NCBI GenBank assembly: GCA_943846655.1 | Contig: OX044352.1 | Span: 682,001 to 746,000, forward strand | DNA: 64,000 nucleotides | Direction of reading: 5' to 3' | Source of the DNA: Porticoccus sp002390525 | GTDB taxonomy: Bacteria > Pseudomonadota > Gammaproteobacteria > Pseudomonadales > Porticoccaceae | In this document: positions 8,649 to 18,800 of the stretch, piece by piece | How the letters are laid out: each line of letters starts with the position of its first letter | Numbering within the stretch: the first letter of the stretch is position 1 | Position numbers and translations under genes: made by a program | Notes under the pieces: model-generated | Seen by the model: the letters and a program-made list of their open reading frames with translations, nothing else | The model's database searches: none | Told to the model about the DNA's origin: nothing

Positions 8649-9827
8649 TTGAAGAAAAAAGACAACAAACCAGACAATATTAATCTTTCGAAAAAGCAAG
8701 TTGCAACTAAAGCTGATTCTGACTCACCTGTATCATACGAAAAGACAAAAAGTGAAAAAAAATCTAGCGATGAAAAAAATAATGCATCTACTAGTAGAAT
8801 TTCTTTAATAATTAAATTTATGGTCAAGTCATTTCTTTTAGTGACTTTCTTAGCATCAGTCTTCGCAATCATATTTGGCGGACAGGAGATTTATAATATT
8901 CGTCAGCAGCAAATTGAAGATCGAAAACTATCGAAACAATATCATGCACATATCGATGCTTTATATAGCCAGATAAATAAAGATAAAGAAATTATTCGAG
9001 AGAGATATGCTCAATTAGATACTATAATTAGCAGTTTAAAAGAGAGCGTTACGGACAACAGCAGTCGTTTGGGAGAAATATCTTTTCCTCGCCAGAGATC
9101 TACATTGTTAGCAGAGGCTGAATATCTAATATGGCTTGCTGAGACCTATATAGTTGCCAAAAATTCACCTAAAAAAATAGCAGAAATATTTCTTTCGCTA
9201 GATGTAATTTTAGGGAAGCTAAAATTTTTTAGTGCTCAAGAATCTCGAGAAGCAGCAGCTACTATTATTTCAGTTTTGCGCTCAACCTTAATAGTCGATA
9301 AAGAAAATATTTATTCAAAGTTAAGCTTAATGATAGATCAGCTTGATCAGTTGCCACTAATTCAACCTGTTCATGATCCAGAGGCTACCTTTAAGACTGA
9401 AAGTAACATTTTTGAACCAGAGCAGTTGCAATGGCAAGAAAAATTTTTTACTGGAGTTTATAACGTTCTTGCTAGATTCAAAGATTTAGTTCGTATCAAA
9501 GAATACAAAAATCCACCTAATTTAGTGTCACCTCAAGAAAAAAGACAGCAGCTTATCCGGAGATTGAAAAGCATATTTGGGCAGACTCAAATTTGTTTAT
9601 TACTCGAGGAAGATGGGATTTACAAAAAAAGTCTTAAAAAAACCAAAACAATACTATTGAGAGACTATTCTGAACATGAAGAGTTAATAAAAACTTATAT
9701 CCAGCAAATAGACGCACTTGAACAGGAGAATATAATTCAAGTAATCCCTGACATTTCTTTACAATTGAACACTATAAAAAAGAATATTAGTACACAGAAA
9801 AAATATATTAGTGGAGGCCAAAAGTAA
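8649..9827 (+). CDS. hemX: HemX-like membrane protein
   Basis: A 392-residue protein with a charged, low-complexity cytoplasmic N-terminus (1-50), one transmembrane helix (about 52-76) and a periplasmic coiled-coil region. This is the layout of HemX encoded after hemD. HemX was once annotated as a uroporphyrin-III methylase, but an enzymatic role is not supported and it is probably an accessory of heme synthesis. The TTG start at 8649 is preceded by AGAGG. Its stop shares one base with the hemY start. Confidence 0.82.
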   Translation: MKKKDNKPDNINLSKKQVATKADSDSPVSYEKTKSEKKSSDEKNNASTSRISLIIKFMVKSFLLVTFLASVFAIIFGGQEIYNIRQQQIEDRKLSKQYHAHIDALYSQINKDKEIIRERYAQLDTIISSLKESVTDNSSRLGEISFPRQRSTLLAEAEYLIWLAETYIVAKNSPKKIAEIFLSLDVILGKLKFFSAQESREAAATIISVLRSTLIVDKENIYSKLSLMIDQLDQLPLIQPVHDPEATFKTESNIFEPEQLQWQEKFFTGVYNVLARFKDLVRIKEYKNPPNLVSPQEKRQQLIRRLKSIFGQTQICLLLEEDGIYKKSLKKTKTILLRDYSEHEELIKTYIQQIDALEQENIIQVIPDISLQLNTIKKNISTQKKYISGGQK

Positions 9828-11020
9828 TGAGGGCGGGGCTTTTTAAGATTACTTTGGCTACTCTAATAGGAGGATTTTTAACCTGGCAGCTGACCAAAAA
9901 TAATAGCTATATTCAAATAGTCTACGGAAACTATACTGTAGATATGAGTTTATGGTCGCTGGTATTAATCCTTAGTATTCTTTTTGTAGTAACCCTTTTA
10001 TTAAAAAATACTATCAGGGTTATAGTTGATCCAAGTCAAAAACTAATCAAAGATTTCTCTGAATTTAAAGCAAAAAAAAATCAATCCTTGATTTCGCGTG
10101 GTTTGCTTTACTTCATACAAGACGAGTGGATAAATGCTAGAAAGGATCTAGAAAAATCTGCTGAAAATTCACCTATGCCTATCGTAAACTACCTTGCTGC
10201 TGCATTTTCTGCATATGAAGCCGGAGACTTTGAAGATGCTGATCAATTAATAGCAAAGGCTCAAAAAAATAACAGTAAAAAAGATACAGCGGTTGTTCTC
10301 ATAAAAGCCAAAATCTATGTAAGAAACAAAAACTATACAAAGGCATTAGAAATTCTCAAGCCGTTACTTAAAATCTATCCATCTAACAGTACAATTTTAA
10401 GAGAGCTTTATACTATATATGTGAATTTAGAGGATTTAGGAAATGTGAAAAAACTATTACCAGATTTGAAGCGTTATAAAGTTTTTCAAAAAAATAAAAT
10501 AAATGAAATTGAAATATACACATATCGGTCCTCAATAAAAATTATATCTAAAAATAATGCTACTGGTACTGAAGATTTGAATAAGCTTTGGGGTAAGATA
10601 CCGAGAAACTTAAAGAAAGAAAAAACAATTTTTTTACAATATGTTACAAAGTTATATGAGTTTAAGGAAGAAGCAGCCGCTGAATCATTAATACGTAGGT
10701 TTTTAAAATCTGGTTGGGATGAGAAGTTAATTAGGCTTTACGGTTTAATTGCAGGCCCTGATAATGAAAAACAGTTGATTTTTGCTGAAAGTTTGCTCTC
10801 GGCGCGTCCTGATAATCCAGAATTGATGCTAGCCATAGGTCGCCTTAATTTAAGGTGTGAGCTATTAGTCAAGGCACAAGACTGCTTCGAGAGTTCTATA
10901 GCTATTCAGCCTAAGATCGAAACGTATGTTGAGCTAGCTAAGTTAATGGAATACCAGCATAAATATAAAGAGAGCGCTGTCTATTATAAGCAAGGATTAA
11001 TTGTGATCCACAATGAATAA
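9827..11020 (+). CDS. hemY: HemY-like TPR membrane protein
   Basis: A 397-residue protein with two N-terminal transmembrane segments (about 5-25 and 42-62) followed by tetratricopeptide repeats. Examples are YLAAAFSAYEAGDFEDADQLIAKA and YVRNKNYTKALEILKPLL. This matches the gammaproteobacterial HemY family, which is distinct from the protoporphyrinogen oxidase of the same name. It is thought to support heme synthesis or transfer. The ATG overlaps the hemX TAA by one base. It converges on pckA. Confidence 0.85.
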   Translation: MRAGLFKITLATLIGGFLTWQLTKNNSYIQIVYGNYTVDMSLWSLVLILSILFVVTLLLKNTIRVIVDPSQKLIKDFSEFKAKKNQSLISRGLLYFIQDEWINARKDLEKSAENSPMPIVNYLAAAFSAYEAGDFEDADQLIAKAQKNNSKKDTAVVLIKAKIYVRNKNYTKALEILKPLLKIYPSNSTILRELYTIYVNLEDLGNVKKLLPDLKRYKVFQKNKINEIEIYTYRSSIKIISKNNATGTEDLNKLWGKIPRNLKKEKTIFLQYVTKLYEFKEEAAAESLIRRFLKSGWDEKLIRLYGLIAGPDNEKQLIFAESLLSARPDNPELMLAIGRLNLRCELLVKAQDCFESSIAIQPKIETYVELAKLMEYQHKYKESAVYYKQGLIVIHNE

Positions 11021-11077
11021 ACGTTAAATTCAAAATCTTAACAAGTTATTTCGTTTCTAAGCAAAAAACTAAAACAA

Positions 11078-12637
11078 TTAAATTTGTGGTCCCGCTTTAA
11101 TTATTTTTCTTGAAACATTATATTTTTGAATGTTATCAATGAATAATTTTGCTAGTTTTTCCGCCTGCAAATCATAAGCTTTCTTATCACTCCAGGTATC
11201 TCTTGGATTGAGAAAGCTAGTATTAACTCCGGGTATGCTAACAGGTACATTTAAATTTAAGATTGGCAACTTCGTAGTTTCAACATTTTCAAGATCACCG
11301 TTCTGTATGGCAGCAACAATACTACGTGTTACTGGTATTGGAAATCTTGAACCAGTTCCATCAGATGCACCTGATCCACCAGTCCAGCCAGTATTCACAA
11401 GATAGACTTTGCTTCCAAATTGATCTATGTACTTCATCAGTAGCTCTGCATAGATTTTAGCAGGTCTGGGCATAAATGGTGCACCAAAACAAGTTGAAAA
11501 TGTTAGATGTATCCCCTTTTCACCACCCATTTCTGTAGACCCTACACGTGCAGTATACCCACTAAGGAAATGATAAGCTGCAGCCTCTTTTGATAAAACA
11601 GACACTGGCGGTAACACCCCGGAAACATCACAGGTAAGAAAAATTACATTTTTTGGTTCACCAGCTCTATTTTCTTTGCTCCGCAAGTCTACATGTTCAA
11701 GCGGATAGCTACATCGGCCATTCTCTGATAGAGATGTATCATCATAGTCTGCAGTTCTTTTATCATTTACAGAGATGTTTTCTACAATCGCACCAAATCG
11801 GATAGCATTCCAGATAACTGGCTCATTTTTTTTGCTTAAATTTATAGTTTTGGCATAACACCCACCTTCCATGTTGAATACAGAACCTTTTGTCCAGCCG
11901 TGCTCATCATCACCAATCAAGTATCGATCTGGATCTGCAGAAAGTGTTGTTTTTCCCGTACCAGAGAGACCAAAAAATAAACATACATCACCATCTTTAC
12001 CTACATTAGATGCACAATGCATAGACATAACACCTTTTCCAGGGAGAAGATAATTTTGTACTGAAAACATAGCCTTTTTCATTTCACCAGCATACTTTAG
12101 ACCTGCTATCAGTACTTTTCTTTGTCCGAAGTTTATAATTCCTACTGCTTCGCTATTTGTGCCGTCTCGAACTGGATCGCAAGTAAAATTAGCAACATGT
12201 AAAATCTTCCAAGTTTCTTTACTAGAAGGATTGTAGTTTTTTGGCCTAATAAACATATTTTTAGCAAATAAATTGTGCCAAGCTGTCTCGGTTGTAACCT
12301 CAACAGGCAAGTAGTGATTCGGGTCCTGTCCGACATGTAAGTGAGAAAGATAACAATCCCCCTGTGCTATATAATTTTCAACTCTTGCCCATAGCTCATT
12401 AAATTTATCTTGATTGAACGGCCGATTAACTGGACCCCATGCAATTGAGTTTTTACTACTAGATTCTTCAACTATAAATCGATCAGCTGGTGATCTTCCA
12501 GTTCGATTGCCTGTAACGGATAGAAATGCTCCAGTATCTGTCAGGTGTCCTTCACCATTTTTAAGAGCTATTTCTATGAGTTCAGACGAGCACAGATCCT
12601 TAAAGATAGTTAGGTTTGAGTTTTTTGTAAAAGCCAT
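11078..12637 (-). CDS. pckA: Phosphoenolpyruvate carboxykinase (ATP)
   Basis: PckA converts oxaloacetate and ATP to phosphoenolpyruvate, the entry step of gluconeogenesis. The ATP-type P-loop FFGLSGTGKTTLSAD is intact, as are GDDEHGW (metal and nucleotide binding) and the FLTCDVSGVLPPVS segment. The frame opens at 12709, but I prefer the ATG at 12637 (519 residues). It has AGGA nine bases upstream and begins MAFTKNSN; the extra 24 residues have no ribosome site. It lies downstream of the HAD-Hsp15 fusion, echoing the hslR-hslO-pckA neighbourhood of E. coli with hslO missing. Confidence 0.95.
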   Translation of the reverse strand: MAFTKNSNLTIFKDLCSSELIEIALKNGEGHLTDTGAFLSVTGNRTGRSPADRFIVEESSSKNSIAWGPVNRPFNQDKFNELWARVENYIAQGDCYLSHLHVGQDPNHYLPVEVTTETAWHNLFAKNMFIRPKNYNPSSKETWKILHVANFTCDPVRDGTNSEAVGIINFGQRKVLIAGLKYAGEMKKAMFSVQNYLLPGKGVMSMHCASNVGKDGDVCLFFGLSGTGKTTLSADPDRYLIGDDEHGWTKGSVFNMEGGCYAKTINLSKKNEPVIWNAIRFGAIVENISVNDKRTADYDDTSLSENGRCSYPLEHVDLRSKENRAGEPKNVIFLTCDVSGVLPPVSVLSKEAAAYHFLSGYTARVGSTEMGGEKGIHLTFSTCFGAPFMPRPAKIYAELLMKYIDQFGSKVYLVNTGWTGGSGASDGTGSRFPIPVTRSIVAAIQNGDLENVETTKLPILNLNVPVSIPGVNTSFLNPRDTWSDKKAYDLQAEKLAKLFIDNIQKYNVSRKIIKAGPQI

Positions 12638-12841
12638 TAGCGTAGATCCTATTGAAGATATTGAGTCGAGTTGTAATTTTTGCTGAGTCCAATTAACACT
12701 CAACCTCATTGAGCAGGTAATGTATAAAAATCATTCGAATTATGCCAGAAAAATAGTCACTAGTGGAGCTTTCATGAAAAATTTAAAAAACTAATTATTT
12801 ATGTGTTTTTTAGTGCTCATATGCTTGAATTAATATGAATT

Positions 12842-13945
12842 TCAGCCTTCCGATTTATTAATCTCACAAAATCTGTGTATTTGTCTCCTTTGTTTTTTTG
12901 TTGGCCGTTTATTGTTAACATATATTCCTGCATTCAAAGCTTTTCTGGCAGCATTATTTTTTGCTCTGTTATTTAAGCTTTCTTCTGTTTCGGCATACAT
13001 AGTCATAGCTTTAGTGGCAGACAATCTTGCATCACACAGATTTTTTACAATCACCGTTCTTTCATCTATACCCTGTTTGATAAGCAATTTCGTTCCCAGT
13101 ACGAGTTCTTTGCTAACTTTGACCCTTTTTCCATCCACTTGAACTTTCCCAGAAATTATAGCTACTTTCGATAGACTTCTCGATTTAAAAAAACGGGCAG
13201 CCCACAACCACTTATCTAAACGAATTTTTTCTTCATAAAAACTTCCTTGAGTTATTGGAAGAATTTCATTGAAATGACTGATTGAATTAAAAATATTAAT
13301 CTTAATAGCGCCCTTTTTGCTATCGGGCTTATTTACCCCTAAGATATACCTAATACCAAAGTGCTCAGCAGCCATCAAAATAGCTGGTGAATCATCTATG
13401 AAAAGCGTTCTTTTTGGATCAAATTTTATTCGTTCTGCCAATATGCTCCAAAATTCTTGACTTTCTTTTGGGTATTTAAATTCGTGAGATGTGAAAATTG
13501 CGTCCAGCTCTTTGTTTATACCTGTATTTTTAATTTTCAACTCAAGGCTTTCAGGATGTGCATTGGTAATGAGAATACGTTTTTTTTCTGCGGATTTAAG
13601 TTCTTGTAAGAACTCAAGCACAAAAGGCCTCACCTTTATCAAAGAGCTTATTTCTTTTTTAAGTTGATAAATATTTATATTTAATTTTTCAGACCAATAC
13701 TCAGTTGAATACCAATTTAGCGTGCCTTTTACTTGATTGGTAAGCTGTTTTATATATTTATTAGCGTTACTTATCGAGATGCTATGAATTTCTGAATATC
13801 GTTTAGGTAAGTGATTAAGCCAAAAAAAGTTATCAAAATATAGATCCAATAAAGTTCCATCCATGTCTAATAAAACAGTATCAATATCTGTCCAATTTAA
13901 ATTTTTATTATTCAACGAGGTAATATTTTCTTTATATTTTTTCAT
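12842..13945 (-). CDS. Fusion: HAD-family nucleotidase (YrfG-like) and Hsp15 (HslR)
   Basis: This 367-residue product joins two proteins that are separate neighbours (yrfG, hslR) in E. coli. Residues about 15-231 form a HAD hydrolase: DMDGTLLDL (Asp27, Asp29), ITNAHPESL, the motif-III lysine near YPKESQ, and LFIDDSPAIL (Asp184, Asp185). This resembles the purine-nucleotide 5'-nucleotidase YrfG. Residues about 240-367 form Hsp15: IRLDKWLWAARFFKSRSL is the S4 RNA-binding domain, then DERTVIVK and a basic tail. Hsp15 rescues 50S subunits carrying stalled nascent chains. No internal ATG with a ribosome site is visible at the junction (ILPITQGSFYEEKIRL), so one polypeptide is likely. Confidence 0.9.
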   Translation of the reverse strand: MKKYKENITSLNNKNLNWTDIDTVLLDMDGTLLDLYFDNFFWLNHLPKRYSEIHSISISNANKYIKQLTNQVKGTLNWYSTEYWSEKLNINIYQLKKEISSLIKVRPFVLEFLQELKSAEKKRILITNAHPESLELKIKNTGINKELDAIFTSHEFKYPKESQEFWSILAERIKFDPKRTLFIDDSPAILMAAEHFGIRYILGVNKPDSKKGAIKINIFNSISHFNEILPITQGSFYEEKIRLDKWLWAARFFKSRSLSKVAIISGKVQVDGKRVKVSKELVLGTKLLIKQGIDERTVIVKNLCDARLSATKAMTMYAETEESLNNRAKNNAARKALNAGIYVNNKRPTKKQRRQIHRFCEINKSEG

Positions 13946-14077
13946 ATTTTTTATTTATTAGTGCTAATAAAGTAAGATACTAAATAAACGGATATCAAGT
14001 ATAAATTTTGATAACACAACTCGAAACTGTAATTGTTTATTATTTAATTTCAAATTACCTAAAAAAGAGCAAATAAA

Positions 14078-14599
14078 TTGACGACTAAAAATATTTTTCT
14101 TGTAGGGCCGATGGGTTCTGGAAAAACAACTATTGGCCGAACATTGGCTGAAATTCTTAATCTCAAGTTCTTTGATTTGGATTCTGAAATTGAAAAAAGA
14201 AGTGGTGCTAATATACCATGGATTTTTGATGTGGAGGGGGAGAATGGATTTAGAGAGCGTGAATCTCGAATTTTAGAAGAGCTTTCTTCCCTGACTGGTA
14301 TGGTTCTGGCTACAGGTGGTGGCGCTGTAATTCTTGAAAAAAATCGTAGTATCCTTAAGAAAAATGGCTACGTTGTTTACCTAAATGCTCCAATAGAAAG
14401 ATTGGTTGAGAGAACTTCCCATGATCATAATAGACCACTTTTGAAAGTAGAAAATCCTCGTGAAGCAATTGAAAAAATGGTCTTGGAGCGGGAGTCTTTT
14501 TACCAAGATGTAGCCAGTTTTGTTTTTATTACAGATAAAAAAAAACCACGATTAGTTGCGAATGAAATTGCTTGCGAAGTTCGTAAATTCATACTCTGA
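14078..14599 (+). CDS. aroK: Shikimate kinase
   Basis: AroK phosphorylates shikimate in the aromatic amino acid pathway. The 173-residue product has Walker A GPMGSGKTTIGR, the shikimate-binding DLDSEIEKRSG and FRERESRIL segments, and the ATGGGAV loop. The start is a TTG at 14078, fitting the family N-terminus (MTTKNIFLVGPMGSGKT). It is followed by aroB in the standard aroK-aroB pair. Confidence 0.95.
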   Translation: MTTKNIFLVGPMGSGKTTIGRTLAEILNLKFFDLDSEIEKRSGANIPWIFDVEGENGFRERESRILEELSSLTGMVLATGGGAVILEKNRSILKKNGYVVYLNAPIERLVERTSHDHNRPLLKVENPREAIEKMVLERESFYQDVASFVFITDKKKPRLVANEIACEVRKFIL

Positions 14600-14644
14600 T
14601 ATGGTACATTATATTATTGATATAAATAATAAAGAATAATTATC

Positions 14645-15724
14645 GTGAAAAAAATAAATACACTTTCAGTAGACCTTGGAGATAGAAGCTACCCTATATT
14701 TATTGGTGAGGGGTTACTCGCATCATCAGAGCTTTTGGCACCACATATACATGGAGATCAGCTGTTCATAGTTACTAATGAAGTTATTGCACCCCTTTAT
14801 TTAGATCATCTCGTTAAAAAACTCTCATTACGACATACTGTTGAAACACTAATTTTACCAGATGGTGAGATTTATAAAAACTTAGAAGTTCTAAATACAC
14901 TTTTTGATGCTCTTCTATCAAAAAAATTCAATCGCTCTTCGACGCTCATAGCCCTTGGTGGAGGAGTTGTTGGCGATATGACAGGGTTTGCTGCCGCCTG
15001 TTACCTGAGAGGTGTAAACTTCATACAAATACCTACATCACTTTTAGCACAAGTAGATTCTTCTGTGGGCGGAAAAACAGCAGTAAATCATAATTTAGGA
15101 AAAAATATGATAGGAGCATTTTATCAGCCAGAGTGCGTAATGGTTGATATATCCTTGCTAGAAACGCTACCAGATAGAGAATTTAGAGCAGGTTTAGCTG
15201 AAGTTATTAAGTATGGTTTAATTGCTGATGTGGAATTTTTCTGTTGGATAGAAAAAAATATAGAACAACTGTTAGTTAGAGATTCCAATGCTCTATGTAC
15301 AGCTATTGAAAAGTCATGTTCGAATAAAGCAAAAATTGTTTCAAGAGATGAGTGTGAAAATGACATTCGAGCAATCTTGAATCTCGGTCATACGTTTGGT
15401 CATGCGATAGAAACCTTTTTTTCTTATAAGAGCTGGTTGCATGGAGAGGCAATATCCGTTGGAATGACAATGGCAGCGAAGCTTTCAAGTGAGCTTGGAT
15501 TGATTGAGTTAGCTGACTACGTTCGTATAAAGGAGCTTTTAGCTCGCTGTGATTTACCAGTTTCCAAGCCAGACGAAATGACCGCTGAAACATTCTTAGA
15601 GCTTATGTCAGTAGATAAGAAAGTAATTGATGGTAATCTCCGCCTTGTGCTTCTTGAGTCTATAGGTAAGGCCCTAGTAACTTCTAACATTGAGCGAGAT
15701 ATTCTAATAAAAGTGCTACAATAA
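14645..15724 (+). CDS. aroB: 3-dehydroquinate synthase
   Basis: AroB makes 3-dehydroquinate from DAHP using NAD and a divalent metal. The 359-residue product carries the NAD-binding LIALGGGVVGDMTGFAAA and the IPTSLLAQVDSSVGGKT segment. The metal ligands are in GLAEVIKYGLI (Glu), LNLGHTFGHAIE (His) and LHGEAIS (His). It uses a GTG start. In pseudomonads a DamX/SPOR gene lies between aroB and gltB; here there is only a 172-base gap. Confidence 0.96.
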   Translation: MKKINTLSVDLGDRSYPIFIGEGLLASSELLAPHIHGDQLFIVTNEVIAPLYLDHLVKKLSLRHTVETLILPDGEIYKNLEVLNTLFDALLSKKFNRSSTLIALGGGVVGDMTGFAAACYLRGVNFIQIPTSLLAQVDSSVGGKTAVNHNLGKNMIGAFYQPECVMVDISLLETLPDREFRAGLAEVIKYGLIADVEFFCWIEKNIEQLLVRDSNALCTAIEKSCSNKAKIVSRDECENDIRAILNLGHTFGHAIETFFSYKSWLHGEAISVGMTMAAKLSSELGLIELADYVRIKELLARCDLPVSKPDEMTAETFLELMSVDKKVIDGNLRLVLLESIGKALVTSNIERDILIKVLQ

Positions 15725-15781
15725 TGTGTAGACGTAAAGTTTATCCTATATTTCTTTGAGTTATAGGTTTTATTGATATCA

Positions 15782-15815
15782 TCACATTGTGACATGTTTT
15801 ATTTGGGAGTAAAAT
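15782..15815 (+). promoter_or_regulatory. Candidate gltB promoter with overlapping inverted repeat
   Basis: TTGTGA (15787-15792) and TAAAAT (15810-15815) are 17 bases apart and resemble a sigma-70 promoter. The -35 box is embedded in a perfect inverted repeat TCACA-T-TGTGA (15782-15792), which could be an operator. It lies in the aroB-gltB gap, about 80 bases before the gltB ATG. Confidence 0.35.
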
Positions 15816-15896
15816 CATTTCAAAAATTCAGCTACTTAATTATTCCGTCTCATACAAATAGCTGGCCTTTAAACCTTCAAAGTAGGGCTCCAATTT

Positions 15897-18800
15897 ATGC
15901 AAACTGGCTTATACGATTTAAGCGAATTCAAAGATAACTGCGGATTCGGGTTAATTGCCCACATACAAGGGAAGACCAGTCATCGTGTATTAAAAACAGC
16001 CATCGAAGCGTTAACATGCATGACGCATCGCGGAGGTATTGCTTCTGATGGGAAGACTGGTGATGGTTGTGGGCTACTGCTACAAAAACCAGATTCCTTT
16101 ATGCGTGATATCGCTATATCTTTATTTGATATAAAGCTACCTGAATTATATGCGATTGGTTCAGTGATGCTTAGTCAGAATAAAGATCATAGAAGAAATG
16201 CAAAAATCACTATGGAGAAAAATCTCCATGACCAAGGTCTGGAAATAGTTGGCTGGAGAAAAGTACCCACTAATAATGACTGTCTCGGTGAAATAGCCTT
16301 AAAAACTATACCCGTCATAGAGCAAATATTTATAACAGCAGGAAATCTGGATAAGAAAAATTTTAACGCCAGGTTATTTGTCGCAAAGAGAAAATCAGAA
16401 ATAGCACTTACATCAGACGATTCGTTTTATATTGCAAGTCTGGCGGAGAACATCATTAGCTATAAAGGACTAATGATGCCTGTTGATCTACCGAAATTCT
16501 ACCTTGACTTAGGTAACCCTTTATTGGAGACAGCTATTTGTATTTTTCATCAACGCTTCTCCACAAATACTAGCCCTAAGTGGCCTCTAGCACAACCATT
16601 CAGAATGTTAGCACACAATGGAGAAATCAATACATTAGCTGGAAATAGAAACTGGTCTTTAGCAAGAACTCCAAAACTTAAAACAACATTACTACCAGAT
16701 TTACAAGAGATAACTCCCCTCGTGAATAACACAGGTTCAGATTCCTCTAGCCTTGATAATATGCTGGAATTCATGGTTGCTGGAGGTATGGATCTTCATA
16801 AAGCGATACGAATGCTTGTGCCGCCTGCTTGGGATAACAACCAAGAATTTGGAATAGAAGAAAGAGCCTATTTTGAATATATGGCTATGCATATGGAGCC
16901 ATGGGATGGCCCAGCAGGAATAGTGATTACTGACGGCCGCTATGCTGTATGTACGTTAGATAGAAATGGATTGAGACCCTCCCGATGGGTTCTAACTAAC
17001 GACGATATTATAACGGTAGCGTCAGAGATTGGCGTTTATGGGTATGATCCTAAAAACGTAACTGCAAAAGGACGCTTAGGTCCAGGAGATATACTCTCTA
17101 TAGACACCAATAGCGGCGCTATTATGAATGCCGCACAAATTGACAAAGAGTTAGCTTCTGCTAACCCTTATCAAGCTTGGCTCAACGAAAGAACTATAAA
17201 AATAATGTCATCTTTAGATGATGAAAGTATTGAAGTTGAGGGCGCCTTAAGCAAAGAAAGAATTCGTAACTTCATGAAAATGTTTTTAGTATCATCGGAG
17301 GAAAAAGAACAGGTTTTACGTCCTCTTGCTGAAGGCGGGCAAGAGGCAGTCGGTTCAATGGGTGATGATACTCCAATGGTAGTTTTATCATCTAGAAGTC
17401 GCAGTTTTTATGATTATTTCAGACAACAGTTTGCACAGGTAACCAATCCACCAATTGATCCTCTACGAGAGACATTAGTGATGTCTCTTAAGACCCAACT
17501 TGGAGCAGAGGGAAATATTTTCTGTGAAATTCCTGAGCATGCAAAACGTATTAATTTATCCAGTCCTGTGCTATCACCCACAAAATATTACGCACTTAAA
17601 AATAACACACAAGATGACTACCGCGTAAAAAAATTCAGTGTCAACTATTATCCCGACAAAGATTGCTTAGAGCAGGCAATAAAAAAATTATGTATCGAAG
17701 TAGCCGATGCTATTAAGGATGGCGTTAGATGTTGCATCTTATCAGACTCTGATATTCAACCAGATAAACTACCCATACAAATGTTAATGGCAGTTGGTGC
17801 AGTTCATCATTATCTAATAACATTAGGACTCCGTTGCGATGCAAATATTATTGCATCAACAGCTTCTGCTCGCGATTCTCACCAAATAGCAACTTTAATT
17901 GGCTGTGGAGCCTCTGCTGTGTACCCTTTTTTAAGCTATCACGTGCTTTCTGATATGGTAGATCTGGGGGAAATTCGTTGCGATACAGGTACTGCCTTTA
18001 AGAATTATCGTCAAGGCATGAATAAAGGATTATTGAAAATTCTATCAAAAATGGGCATTTCTAATATAGCTTCATATCGCGGTGCACAGCTATATGAAAT
18101 CATTGGTCTCTCGCCTGAGATAGTCAGTACTTGTTTTATAGGAACTCCAAGTCGTATAAGAGGGTCAGAATTCAAAGATCTGCAGGATGATCAGCAAAAA
18201 CTATCTGATCATGCATGGAGTGAGCGTAAACCAGTCAGCCCCGGAGGACTTCTTAAGTATGTTCATGGACAAGAGTACCATGCATATAACCCAGATGTAA
18301 TTACCACCCTCCATCGAGCAGTAAAAGAAAGTGATTACTCGGCATGGCATGATTATGCTAATTTAGTGAATAAACGTCCAATAGCTACACTCAGAGACCT
18401 TCTGAAAATTAAGTGTGATATTGAGTCAATTCCCTTATCCAGTGTAGAACCAGTTGAAAAAATATTACAAAGATTTGATTCGGCTGGAATGTCACTAGGG
18501 GCCTTGTCTCCAGAAGCTCACGAAGGTTTAGCTCAGGCTATGAATACTTTGGGAGGTCGATCCAACTCAGGCGAAGGGGGGGAGGACCCCAGTCGCTACG
18601 GCACGATTAAAGCCTCTAAAATAAAACAGGTAGCTTCTGGTCGTTTTGGCGTCACACCAAGTTATTTATCTAGCGCTGAAGTAATTCAAATTAAAATAGC
18701 ACAAGGTGCAAAACCTGGAGAGGGAGGGCAACTTCCAGGTGGTAAAGTAAATGAGCTTATCGCTAAACTTAGATATTCAGTTCCGGGTGTAACCCTAATT

